Positions 25,020-32,056 of a stretch of 64,000 nucleotides of DNA are shown here, piece by piece; the first letter of the stretch is position 1, and each line of letters starts with the position of its first letter. The stretch comes from Psychroserpens jangbogonensis (GTDB lineage Bacteria > Bacteroidota > Bacteroidia > Flavobacteriales > Flavobacteriaceae). Location: contig NZ_JSWG01000009.1 in assembly GCF_000797465.1 (NCBI RefSeq), positions 310,001 to 374,000 on the forward strand, given 5' to 3'. The position numbers were made by a program, and so were the translations under genes. The notes under the pieces are model-generated. The model had not been told where the DNA came from. It searched no databases and saw only the letters and a program-made list of their open reading frames with translations.

Positions 25020-25703
25020 TCAGCAATTGGATAGGCCAAGGCGATAACTATTCCAAAAAGCGTTTTTTGGTAAGGGTGCTTCAAAGGTTTTGAATTCTTT
25101 AGAGCCAGAGACTTGATATGTTAATCTCCACGCATGAAGGCAAATAGATAGAGGGTAGTATTCTTGTACTGAACCATATTTTTCATCTCCAATAATAGGG
25201 AGCCCAATATTTGCTAATTGAGCTCTTATTTGATGGAATCGACCAGTTTTTGGTTTTATTTCTAAAAGATAGCCAAAATCGTTTTTGTCTATAACTTTAT
25301 AGGAAAGCATGCACTCCAGGGAGTCTTTTGATCTTGATTGGGCTATATCTGCTTTTTTTTCTAGGTTGTTTTTTACGATAAAATTAATTAGGTTTTCTTT
25401 GTTCTTTGGTGGCTTGTTTTTAACTATTGCCAAATAAGTTTTTTGAACTTTCCGGCTACTTAATAGATTATTAAATTCCACAAGAATACTTTTTTTCTTG
25501 GCAAAAATCAATACTCCACTTGTCACGCGATCTAATCTATGTATTATTCCAATATAGGGCTTTCGTTTGCTTTTTAAAAGGTGACCAAGAACTTGATTCT
25601 CAACAGTGCAATCCTCGTAAGGACTTTTTTCACTTATAAGTCCAGCCATTTTGTTTACGACTATATAATCGTTGTTTTCATGTACTACTTCAAGGTTGGG
25701 CAT
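25020..25703 (-). CDS. RluA-type RNA pseudouridine synthase, cassette 13
   Basis: A 227-residue cytosolic enzyme with the family's catalytic block H55-R-L-D58-R-V-T-S-G, where D58 is the catalytic Asp, and later KTGRFHQIRAQL and GDEKYG. It has no S4 domain at the N-terminus. It makes pseudouridine in tRNA or rRNA; the target base cannot be inferred. It is the proximal cassette, next to the attI-like site, and the only cassette product without a signal or membrane helix. An rRNA or tRNA modifier in a mobile unit may reflect antibiotic response or phage defence, which is speculative. Confidence 0.9.
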   Translation of the reverse strand: MPNLEVVHENNDYIVVNKMAGLISEKSPYEDCTVENQVLGHLLKSKRKPYIGIIHRLDRVTSGVLIFAKKKSILVEFNNLLSSRKVQKTYLAIVKNKPPKNKENLINFIVKNNLEKKADIAQSRSKDSLECMLSYKVIDKNDFGYLLEIKPKTGRFHQIRAQLANIGLPIIGDEKYGSVQEYYPLSICLHAWRLTYQVSGSKEFKTFEAPLPKNAFWNSYRLGLSNC

Positions 25704-25894
25704 TAGCAGTTTTCTTTTTCAAATTTTAAAATAGTATTAATGCGTACAAGAAGTCCAGTTACAATCTGATTATTCAAGTTTTAATCACATAAATTAATTG
25801 TTGGTCAGGAAAACTGACATTGATCATTCCACTTTCTATTTACGGAATGATTTATTGTATTAACTCTCTAACATTATTCTTCCATCAGTAAGCA
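25704..25894. other. Leader region of cassette 13 with two hairpins
   Basis: Two inverted repeats lie between the RluA-type start and the attI-like site: GTCAG/CTGAC (25804-25808, 25814-25818) and ATCATTCC/GGAATGAT (25823-25830, 25844-25851). They may be part of a promoter, attenuator or recombinase binding region. No promoter motif of high quality was seen. Confidence 0.4.
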
Positions 25895-25934
25895 ATTACA
25901 GCTAACAATTGGATATAGACTATTGCCTATATCC
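25895..25934 (-). other. attI-like site next to the recombinase gene
   Basis: Flank TACAGCT followed by AAC pairs with GTTAGCTGTA at the far end of cassette 13, so this is where the first cassette was joined. Beyond it the attC-like pattern is absent. Instead GGATATAG at 25911-25918 and CTATATCC at 25927-25934 form a perfect 8-bp inverted repeat with an 8-bp gap, like a simple core site for a tyrosine recombinase. It lies 11 bp from the recombinase stop codon. Confidence 0.65.
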
Positions 25935-25945
25935 GTACTATAGCG

Positions 25946-27073
25946 CTAAGATAGTAAATCTTTAATTTCCATGAAAGACCTATTGGCTACATGAGTATAT
26001 ATTTCTGTTGTTTTAGTAGAACTATGTCCGAGTAAAAGTTGAATATGTCTGATGTCAGTTCCATTTTCTAATAGATGTGTTGCAAAGCTATGTCTAAACA
26101 TGTGAGGTGTGACTTTTTTCAAAATACCTGCTTTTTTTGCAGCCACTGAAATAATTTTTAAAACACTGGTAGCACTATATTTACCTCCTTTTTGACCTTC
26201 AAAAAGATATTTTTCAGGTCGATATTCTTTATAATATTGTTGAAGGTTTTTCAAAATACTAGGACTTAATATAGAAATACGATCTTTATTTCCTTTTGCA
26301 TTCTTAATTTTCACAACCATTCTTTTACTATCTATATCAGTAACATTAAGACTCAATAACTCTCCTCTACGTAGTCCAGATGAGTAAAGTAGCCCCATAA
26401 TGCACTTATGTTTAATGTTATTGGAGCTATTGATAATTTTTATGATTTCTTCTTTAGATAAAACTTCAGGCAGTTGTTTTTCTTTCCTTGGTCTTTCAAT
26501 TGAATAAAACCTATTGGGCATTCCATGGACACTTTCGTAAAAGAATTTTATACTATTAACAGCCAGATTCACATAAGAATTAGACTTTCCGTCTTGTATC
26601 AGCTTTTGTAAATACTTTCGAACATCTATTTCATTTAGAGTGATAGGATCTTGGTCATAATAGTAATTAATGAAAGTCTCAAAACAAGAAACGTAGTTAC
26701 GAACCGTATTGTCAGAATATCTTTTAAGTTCAAGCTTTAGCAAGTATTCTTCAGGGCAAGGCTTAAAGCCTTCTTTAGGTTTTCTATTTCTATATCGTTC
26801 CAGATTAAGCTTAGGATTATCAGCATTTATAATTTTATCAGAAAAGAAATAGTTACCATTCACCCAAGCAACACCGTGAAAAGTTTTAAATATTAATTCT
26901 AAGTTGCTTTTATTGTTTGAAACATAGAACATACTATATTCTTTACTCCAAGATATATCTGGCAGTGTATCAATAAGTGCTTGTATAACCTTATTGGTAT
27001 TAAATTGAAGTCCAATACATTTGTTTTGATTAATAAGTAAATGCTTTAGTGTTATACTTTTTTGTAGTTCCAT
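25946..27073 (-). CDS. Tyrosine recombinase associated with the cassette array (XerC/D-like, not IntI)
   Basis: A 375-residue protein. Residues 1-100 form an extra N-terminal domain (MELQKSITLKHLLINQNKCI start), 105-190 a SAM-like core-binding domain, and 205-375 the catalytic domain. All catalytic residues are present: R235, K263, H324-xx-R327, H350 and Y359. K263 to H324 is 61 residues, near that of XerD (about 72) and far from IntI1 (about 106), so the IntI insertion is missing. The gene points toward the array with its stop 11 bp before the attI-like site, opposite to the divergent intI of most integrons. Its position and the sites make it the probable cassette recombinase; this is inference. 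Confidence 0.88.
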   Translation of the reverse strand: MELQKSITLKHLLINQNKCIGLQFNTNKVIQALIDTLPDISWSKEYSMFYVSNNKSNLELIFKTFHGVAWVNGNYFFSDKIINADNPKLNLERYRNRKPKEGFKPCPEEYLLKLELKRYSDNTVRNYVSCFETFINYYYDQDPITLNEIDVRKYLQKLIQDGKSNSYVNLAVNSIKFFYESVHGMPNRFYSIERPRKEKQLPEVLSKEEIIKIINSSNNIKHKCIMGLLYSSGLRRGELLSLNVTDIDSKRMVVKIKNAKGNKDRISILSPSILKNLQQYYKEYRPEKYLFEGQKGGKYSATSVLKIISVAAKKAGILKKVTPHMFRHSFATHLLENGTDIRHIQLLLGHSSTKTTEIYTHVANRSFMEIKDLLS

Positions 27074-27111
27074 GATTTTTTTTACAAATTAGTGGATATA
27101 AATGATTTAAG

Positions 27112-27135
27112 CGTATCTTATTCGAATAGGATGCG
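27112..27135. promoter_or_regulatory. 24-bp imperfect dyad between the recombinase and zinc-ribbon genes
   Basis: CGTATCTTATTC pairs with GAATAGGATGCG (10 of 12 positions) around the axis 27123/27124. Just after it CGTAT AAA ATACG forms another small inverted repeat. The divergent 88-bp gap must hold two promoters, so this is a likely operator for one of the flanking products. Confidence 0.45.
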
Positions 27136-27161
27136 TATAAAATACGTTTAATTTAAAATTC

Positions 27162-27545
27162 ATGAGATTTCATAAAGAATGTTTGCACTGTAAGAAGCTA
27201 TTAGTTGGTAGAACTGATAAGAAGTTTTGCGATCCACAGTGTAAAAGTGGTTATCAATACAAGAAATCAAAAGAACAACCAGAACGATTTTATAATATAG
27301 TAGACAACCAACTAAAACTTAATCGTAAAATATTAAAGGAATATAATAAAGGAGGTAAGGTAACGGTAAGATCAAATATTTTAACGGAAAAAGGATTTAA
27401 CCCCAATTTCTTCACACACTATTGGAAGAATACTAAAGAAGACGTTTATCTATTTATTTATGAATATGGTTTTCTTAAAAGGAACGAACATGGAGTTGAA
27501 AAGTTTATTTTAGTAAAATGGCAAGATTATATGGAAAGTAGATAA
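27162..27545 (+). CDS. Small zinc-ribbon protein divergent from the cassette recombinase
   Basis: A 127-residue protein with an N-terminal zinc ribbon, C7-x2-C10-x12-C23-x3-C27, the last pair in FCDPQCKSGYQYKK. The rest is basic with aromatic residues (NFFTHYWKNTKEDVYLFIYEYGF) and looks nucleic-acid binding. I do not recognise a characterised family. It shares an 88-bp divergent region with the recombinase gene, so the two may be co-regulated and it may be an accessory or directionality factor. That role is inference. Confidence 0.65.
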   Translation: MRFHKECLHCKKLLVGRTDKKFCDPQCKSGYQYKKSKEQPERFYNIVDNQLKLNRKILKEYNKGGKVTVRSNILTEKGFNPNFFTHYWKNTKEDVYLFIYEYGFLKRNEHGVEKFILVKWQDYMESR

Positions 27546-27587
27546 TCATCGCCATTTATTAAATGCCTTTCATAACTGAGACAATTC

Positions 27588-28040
27588 TTATTGTTGTATT
27601 AATAATTCAGGATAATCCTCAAACACTTTTTCAGTTTCTTCGATTAAATATTTTTTTGAGATGTTTATAAAATTTGTTTTGTCATCAATAAACGCACGAA
27701 CTAATCTATTATCATTCAAACTCATATTGACATCATCTAATGACCCAGAAAACAAATATAATTCTGCTATAATTGGAACTAATTCAATGCCTTTTAGGGT
27801 GAGGACATATTTGTTTTTTTGCTTATGAGAGGCATCAGGAACTTTCATAATAATTCCATTTTCAACTAATTTTTTTAAACGATTGCTGAGTGTGCTTTTA
27901 GAAATTTTTTCTTTGGATGATAGAAAATCATTAAAATGATGTTTACGGTGATATATAATATCTCTTATAATTATTAGAGACCACTTATCCCCAATAGTGT
28001 TTAGGGATTGATAAACAGGGCAATACGATTTTTTTGTCAT
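27588..28040 (-). CDS. HxlR-type winged-helix regulator
   Basis: A 150-residue protein with the HxlR domain in the first 95 residues: C7 in YCPVYQSLNTIGDKWSLIII, then HFNDFLSSKEKISKSTLSNRLKKL and the wing MKVPDASHKQKNKYVLT. The C-terminal 50 residues are extra. HxlR regulators sense thiol-reactive or small molecules. It lies between the array recombinase and the island integrase, on the minus strand, so it is island cargo or a controller of island functions. An inverted repeat upstream is a likely operator. Confidence 0.85.
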   Translation of the reverse strand: MTKKSYCPVYQSLNTIGDKWSLIIIRDIIYHRKHHFNDFLSSKEKISKSTLSNRLKKLVENGIIMKVPDASHKQKNKYVLTLKGIELVPIIAELYLFSGSLDDVNMSLNDNRLVRAFIDDKTNFINISKKYLIEETEKVFEDYPELLIQQ

Positions 28041-28061
28041 TTTAAGTTTTAGTTTGATACT

Positions 28062-28112
28062 AGTCTTTATTCTGACTAGTCCATAATTAGAACCAGTTAG
28101 AAATTAACTGGT
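28062..28112. promoter_or_regulatory. Inverted repeats upstream of the HxlR-type gene
   Basis: ACTAGT occurs twice around 28062-28080 with 10 bp between, and ACCAGTTA (28092-28099) pairs with TAACTGGT (28105-28112) around GAAAT. Both lie within 75 bp of the start codon, so they are candidate operators for autoregulation. Confidence 0.45.
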
Positions 28113-28132
28113 ATTAAATTGAGACTAGAAAT

Positions 28133-28771
28133 TTAAAATTTATGATTTCGTGTTAAATAGTCAATAGCTTCTGTTTCTATTTCACTATTGGACAGCTGTC
28201 TTTTTTGAGATAAGTACTCTTCCAGTTCTGTTTTTTTAAAGTACATATTCTTACCATTTGGTTTATAAAAAGGAATGCTTTTAGAACTAGTCATTTTGTA
28301 GATTGTAGATTTGGAAATGTTTAAAAACGTACAAGCTTCTCCAGTATTGAATATAATATCAACATTATTATTAATGTCATTACCATTAGTTATTTTAGCA
28401 TTAAACTCTCCAGACTCAATAGCCTTAAATGAATCACTAATAATTCCTTTGGTTTCTTTTAATAGTTTTTCATAGAGATTATAAAATTCTTCAAAAGATT
28501 CCCAGCTATTGACTTCAATCAGGTTTTCTAAATCTAATAACCATCGCATAGGATCTGATGATGCATTTAGCTGATGTCTCATAAATAATAATCTTTCATG
28601 ATGGCTTAATTCATGAATCCTTTTAATAAGAGTATAGCAATATCCATAATTATAAAAGCCTTTCTTGTTTGAGTTTATTGAAATCTCATTTAGGGTAATA
28701 TCATATTCATGATTAAATTTATCTCTACGAGTATAAATTGGATTAGAGAATGTGGTTTCTTCTATTGGCAT
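28133..28771 (-). CDS. HTH (excisionase-type) protein next to the island integrase
   Basis: A 212-residue protein. The N-terminal 140 residues are of unknown fold with a helical stretch (ITLNEISINSN, LLYEKLLKETKG). Residues about 150-200 carry an HTH_17/excisionase-like DNA-binding domain: GEACTFLNISKSTIYKMTSSKSIPFYKPNGKN then MYFKKTELEEYL. Its start is 26 bp after the integrase stop, so the two are probably co-transcribed. It is a candidate recombination directionality factor for the island. Confidence 0.75.
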   Translation of the reverse strand: MPIEETTFSNPIYTRRDKFNHEYDITLNEISINSNKKGFYNYGYCYTLIKRIHELSHHERLLFMRHQLNASSDPMRWLLDLENLIEVNSWESFEEFYNLYEKLLKETKGIISDSFKAIESGEFNAKITNGNDINNNVDIIFNTGEACTFLNISKSTIYKMTSSKSIPFYKPNGKNMYFKKTELEEYLSQKRQLSNSEIETEAIDYLTRNHKF

Positions 28772-28797
28772 AAATAGTTAGGTTGATTTAGGGTTTA

Positions 28798-30012
28798 TTA
28801 AAATAATAGTAGTTTTTCGTTCGCTTCGTTAATGACGTCGCTATCAAATTCTTTTAAGTAGGTATTGGTAATGTTTATGTTTTGATGTCCCATAGATTCA
28901 CTAATAATATCTGTAGATACACCAAGCTGTTTTAAGTTAGTTGCAAAACTATGTCTGGCAACATAACTAGTAAGTTTTTTGTCGATACCAACCAAAGAAG
29001 CAATCTGCTTTAAGTCTTTATTAAATTTTTTAAGCGTTTTGAATTTTCGGTTTTGAATTTGAGTAGGTGTAAGGTTTTCCTTTAACAGAATTGGAAATAC
29101 ATAGTTAGTATTGGTATGATGATTTGAATAAAAACTCAGTATTTCCTTTACGGGAGGAAGTATTTTAATACTAAAACGTCCTTTAGTTTTAGAACGTATA
29201 TAGGTAATAGTATCATCATTAATATTATCCCATGTTAAATACATTATATCAATAAAATTCATCCCCCGAGTAAAATACGAGAATAAGAAATAGTTTTTGG
29301 AGTGAACTAGATTTGTATGTTCACTAATATCAAAGTCAAATATTTTCTGAATTTCATCTCTAGATAAAGCTCTCTTTATGCCTTTCCCTTTTAGTTTCGC
29401 AATTTTATATTTCTTAAAAGGGTAAAAGGACTCATCAATAACGTTTTTAGATATGGCATCATTATATAAGGCACGTAGTTGTCTCATACGAACAGCAATA
29501 CCGCCATCAACATTACCTCGAGAGCGTAAGTGAGTTTCAAAATCATCTAAAAAGTTCATGTCAATCTCTTGAAACTTTAAATTATTACGAGGGCAGAACT
29601 TAAAAATAGCATCTCTAGTATCTTTATATGCTTTAGCACTTCCAGTTCTTCCAGCTTCATTTAGTAATTCCACTTTATAATCAAAGAAATCATAAACAGA
29701 AATACTCTTACGTTTGTAATCACCTCTGAATCGTTCTTCAAATTGACTTAGAGTAAAATCAACCCCCTCACTTTTAAAATCATCAATTATAGATGAAGCA
29801 TTACTTTTAAACTTATCTAAAAGCGCGTTTCGTTGGATATAGTTTTCGTGGTTTTTCTTAAATTCAGATTTACGGTCATTCCATTCGTTATCTTGACAGG
29901 AGAATCCTAAAGAAATTATTTTCTTCCTTCTATCTTTTGTGATTCGTAGCGCTATAGGAAACGAGTTGTCTCTTAAGCGTTTGGTTCTTTTAATTATACT
30001 TACAGTTGCCAT
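28798..30012 (-). CDS. Tyrosine integrase of the tRNA-Asn island
   Basis: From ATG at 30012 there are 404 residues (MATVSIIKRTK); the frame extends to 30075 but would run through the 27-bp repeat, and the internal Met gives the family's start. Arm-binding domain about 1-100, SAM-like core-binding 102-200, catalytic domain 213-404 with R249, a basic residue near 277, Y350-VA-R353 (the Bacteroidota variant with Tyr in place of His), H376 and Y385. It is the enzyme that recombines the 48-bp tRNA-Asn repeats. It lies 135 bp inside attR. Confidence 0.92.
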   Translation of the reverse strand: MATVSIIKRTKRLRDNSFPIALRITKDRRKKIISLGFSCQDNEWNDRKSEFKKNHENYIQRNALLDKFKSNASSIIDDFKSEGVDFTLSQFEERFRGDYKRKSISVYDFFDYKVELLNEAGRTGSAKAYKDTRDAIFKFCPRNNLKFQEIDMNFLDDFETHLRSRGNVDGGIAVRMRQLRALYNDAISKNVIDESFYPFKKYKIAKLKGKGIKRALSRDEIQKIFDFDISEHTNLVHSKNYFLFSYFTRGMNFIDIMYLTWDNINDDTITYIRSKTKGRFSIKILPPVKEILSFYSNHHTNTNYVFPILLKENLTPTQIQNRKFKTLKKFNKDLKQIASLVGIDKKLTSYVARHSFATNLKQLGVSTDIISESMGHQNINITNTYLKEFDSDVINEANEKLLLF

Positions 30013-30020
30013 AAAATGAT

Positions 30021-30047
30021 TTTGGGTCGAACATAGGTCGAACAAAT
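30021..30047 (+). repeat. 27-bp subterminal direct repeat, right copy
   Basis: It is identical to 9287-9313 and in the same orientation, 9 bp upstream of the integrase start codon. It may serve as arm site and as operator for the integrase gene. Confidence 0.75.
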
Positions 30048-30146
30048 GTAATAAAAAATGATAACAAAATGACACCTATTTGATTAAACTCCTTTATTTG
30101 TACGCTATTTGATGTAAGTGATGCAATCAAGTAAAAGGATTGAAAC

Positions 30147-30194
30147 CTGACTGTTAATCAGAGGGTCCTTAGTTCGAGCCTAAGAGGAGGAGCA
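30147..30194 (+). repeat. attR: 48-bp copy of the tRNA-Asn 3' part
   Basis: It repeats 9193-9240 without change: anticodon arm, variable loop, T arm and 3' acceptor strand. The 5' half of a tRNA is absent, so it is not a functional gene. It marks the right end of the island. Confidence 0.95.
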
Positions 30195-30201
30195 AGTTTT
30201 A

Positions 30202-30230
30202 AAAGCCACTAGTAATAGTGGCTTTTTTTG
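30202..30230 (+). terminator. Ancestral terminator of tRNA-Asn
   Basis: AAAGCCACT (30202-30210) pairs with AGTGGCTTT (30217-30225), followed by TTTT. It lies just after attR and must have ended the tRNA transcript before the island entered. Confidence 0.8.
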
Positions 30231-30280
30231 TGCTTTAAATTTTGGATAATAAGTTTATAATGAGTCCATTTGAAGGAATC

Positions 30281-31249
30281 CTAAGAAGAGAATTCCGCTT
30301 CGGAATCGTACTTAGACTTTAGTTGTTTTAACATTTCTAAAGTCATAGCTTTTAAATCATAATGATGTTTCCAGTTCCAATCTGTTCTAGCTGAAGTGTC
30401 ATCTATAGATTTAGGCCAACTATCTGCAATTTTTTGCCTGAAATCTGGATTGTAGTTGATTTCAAATTCAGGAATAAACCTTTTAATAGCAGCAGCTAAT
30501 TCTTTTGGAGTAAAGCTAATGGCTGCCAAATTATATGCAGATCTTATTTTTATTGCTTCGGAAGGCGCTTGCATAATGTTTACAGTAGCATTAATTGCAT
30601 CGTCCATAAACATCATTGGAAGTTCAGTCTCCTCAGATAAAAAGCATTCATAGCTTTTATCCGTTATAGCTTTGTGATAAATTTCTACAGCATAATCTGT
30701 AGTACCTCCTCCTGGCATTGTTTTCCAACTTATAATTCCAGGATATCTAAGACTTCTTACATCAACCCCGTATTGCTTGTGATAATACTCACACCAACGT
30801 TCTCCAACTTGTTTAGTAATGCCGTAAACTGTAGTCGGTTCCATGATTGTATGCTGAGGCGTTTGAATTGAAGGAGTTGTGGGTCCAAAAACAGCAATAC
30901 TTGACGGCCAAAACACTTTTTTAATAGCGCCTTCTTTTGCTAGATTTAAGACATGAAATAAAGAATTCATGTTTAAATCCCAAGCCATCATTGGATGTTT
31001 TTCGCCCGTTGCGCTAAGCATCGCAGCCATTAAATATACTGTATCTATATTGTACTTTTCAATACAGTTTTTAATTGCATTGTAGTCTTTTGCATCTAGA
31101 ATTTCAAAAAGACCAGAGTTAACTAAATCTTTATTTGAAAAACTAATATCACTGGCAATAACATTATTATTACCATGAATTTCACGCAGCTTATGGGTTA
31201 GTTCTGAACCAATCTGACCACCAGCACCAATGATTAATACTTTTGACAT
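30281..31249 (-). CDS. SDR-type L-threonine 3-dehydrogenase or related NAD-dependent epimerase
   Basis: A 322-residue enzyme with the NAD-binding motif GAGGQIGSEL at residues 8-17 and the catalytic Y-x3-K in TTVYGITKQVGER, with the Ser/Thr partner upstream (FWPSSIAVFGP). The order and sequence match the short-chain L-threonine dehydrogenases known from Flavobacterium (extended SDR), which turn threonine to 2-amino-3-ketobutyrate. Other epimerases of the same fold cannot be fully excluded. It is a core-genome gene just right of the island. Confidence 0.8.
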   Translation of the reverse strand: MSKVLIIGAGGQIGSELTHKLREIHGNNNVIASDISFSNKDLVNSGLFEILDAKDYNAIKNCIEKYNIDTVYLMAAMLSATGEKHPMMAWDLNMNSLFHVLNLAKEGAIKKVFWPSSIAVFGPTTPSIQTPQHTIMEPTTVYGITKQVGERWCEYYHKQYGVDVRSLRYPGIISWKTMPGGGTTDYAVEIYHKAITDKSYECFLSEETELPMMFMDDAINATVNIMQAPSEAIKIRSAYNLAAISFTPKELAAAIKRFIPEFEINYNPDFRQKIADSWPKSIDDTSARTDWNWKHHYDLKAMTLEMLKQLKSKYDSEAEFSS

Positions 31250-31416
31250 AAAAATTATACGGTTAAAATGCGAATCAAAAATACTAAGAATAAAAAGGAC
31301 AAAAAACTTTAATGCTTAAAATTAACAACACTTTATTTTTTTGTTAAATCCGTTATGATAAACTTCAAAGTATATTCGTATTAAGTATATTTACAACTAA
31401 ATTTATTTCTTAATTT

Positions 31417-31941
31417 ATGCGTTTTAAGCTCTTTTTTTATTGCCTTCTTTGTATTATGATTGTTAGTTGTAAAACTGATACTCAAAAAGTAGAGATTAAA
31501 TCGACGGTAGATGAGAAACAATCTAAAACCATTACAAAAGCCGAGATTGAAAACCTAAAGTATAATGACTACGGATTAAGTGCTGATGCTAAAAAAGCAC
31601 TAAATGATTGGCAAAAATATCAAGAGCTAAACACACAAATAGAGTATTTAAAAATGGGTGATTTATCATTTTTTAAAAGTGATCTAACCTTAATTTCTAC
31701 TTTTATAAATGATTTTAGAACTGAAATTCCAAAAGCAGTTAGTACTAATGAGATTAACTCCAGAATTACAGCTTTAGAAACTAAAATGCTCAAGTTAAAT
31801 AGTTTACTGTTGCTTGATAATATTCCTAAAAACGAACAACTTAAAGGTTTAAAGGAAGTGTTTGTAGCTTTTTCTAACCTTAATCTTCAAATCAACAAAA
31901 ACCTTGAGTTTGAGGCAAATAACATTTCTAAGCCACAGTAA
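31417..31941 (+). CDS. Lipoprotein of unknown function
   Basis: A 174-residue lipoprotein (lipobox MIVSCKTD) with a short linker and an alpha-helical body (YGLSADAKKALNDWQKYQELNTQIEYL, and long Leu/Ile heptads later). No family is recognised. It lies upstream of the M13 peptidase gene, 115 bp away and in the same direction, and may share its transcript. Confidence 0.65.
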   Translation: MRFKLFFYCLLCIMIVSCKTDTQKVEIKSTVDEKQSKTITKAEIENLKYNDYGLSADAKKALNDWQKYQELNTQIEYLKMGDLSFFKSDLTLISTFINDFRTEIPKAVSTNEINSRITALETKMLKLNSLLLLDNIPKNEQLKGLKEVFVAFSNLNLQINKNLEFEANNISKPQ

Positions 31942-32056
31942 ATCTTAATAATGAAGCGTTTGATTTTCTTAATGTTTTGTTAATATGTAACAAATGGTTC
32001 GTTAAGACTTCTAATTAATAACTAATTTTAAATCAAATTTAAACACAACAAACACT

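Larger units (their letters stand above)
9731..25934 (-). mobile_element. Integron-like cassette array: 13 attC-like sites, 13 cassettes, attI-like site
   Basis: Thirteen related sites of about 135 bp separate the gene units. In minus-strand reading a site begins with a variable tetrad plus AAC, then AACGTGTAT and AATTGC. It continues through an inner hairpin of GGAAAATCC type and ends GTTGC..ATACACGAACACGTT plus a variable tetrad. Outer boxes (such as GCACAAC/GTTGTGC) and inner boxes (CGTGTAT/ATACACG) pair, with 2 and 5 unpaired bases between, as in folded attC. The variable bases are complementary across each gene unit in 12 of 13 units but not across each repeat. This is the mark of cassettes exchanged at G^TT. 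The strict RYYYAAC/GTTRRRY consensus is met only in part. Genes run away from the recombinase at 25946-27073. Confidence 0.85.
9193..30194. mobile_element. Genomic island of about 21 kb integrated in tRNA-Asn
   Basis: The island is bounded by the 48-bp direct repeats at 9193-9240 and 30147-30194. It carries at its right end a tyrosine integrase (28798-30012), an HTH protein of excisionase type and an HxlR regulator. Its interior is an integron-like cassette array with a second tyrosine recombinase. A 27-bp direct repeat lies inside each end (9287-9313 and 30021-30047). No conjugation, replication or phage structural genes are seen, so it is an integrative element that probably needs help to move between cells, or is no longer mobile. 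Confidence 0.9.

Noticed and set aside
25946-27073. Calling the array recombinase IntI
   Set aside because: The catalytic set is present, but the Lys-His distance is as in XerC/D and the IntI-specific insertion is missing.
27588-28771. HxlR-type and HTH genes as part of the cassette array
   Set aside because: No attC-like site lies to the right of the recombinase gene; these genes belong to the island backbone.
30012-30075. Longer N-terminus for the island integrase
   Set aside because: It would run through the 27-bp repeat, and the family start is at MATVSIIKR (30012).
30147-30194. A second tRNA-Asn gene
   Set aside because: Only the 3' 48 bp are present; the acceptor 5' strand, D arm and promoter are missing. 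It is attR.
9193-30194. The island as a prophage or conjugative element
   Set aside because: No capsid, tail, terminase, relaxase or type IV secretion genes are present in the 21 kb.
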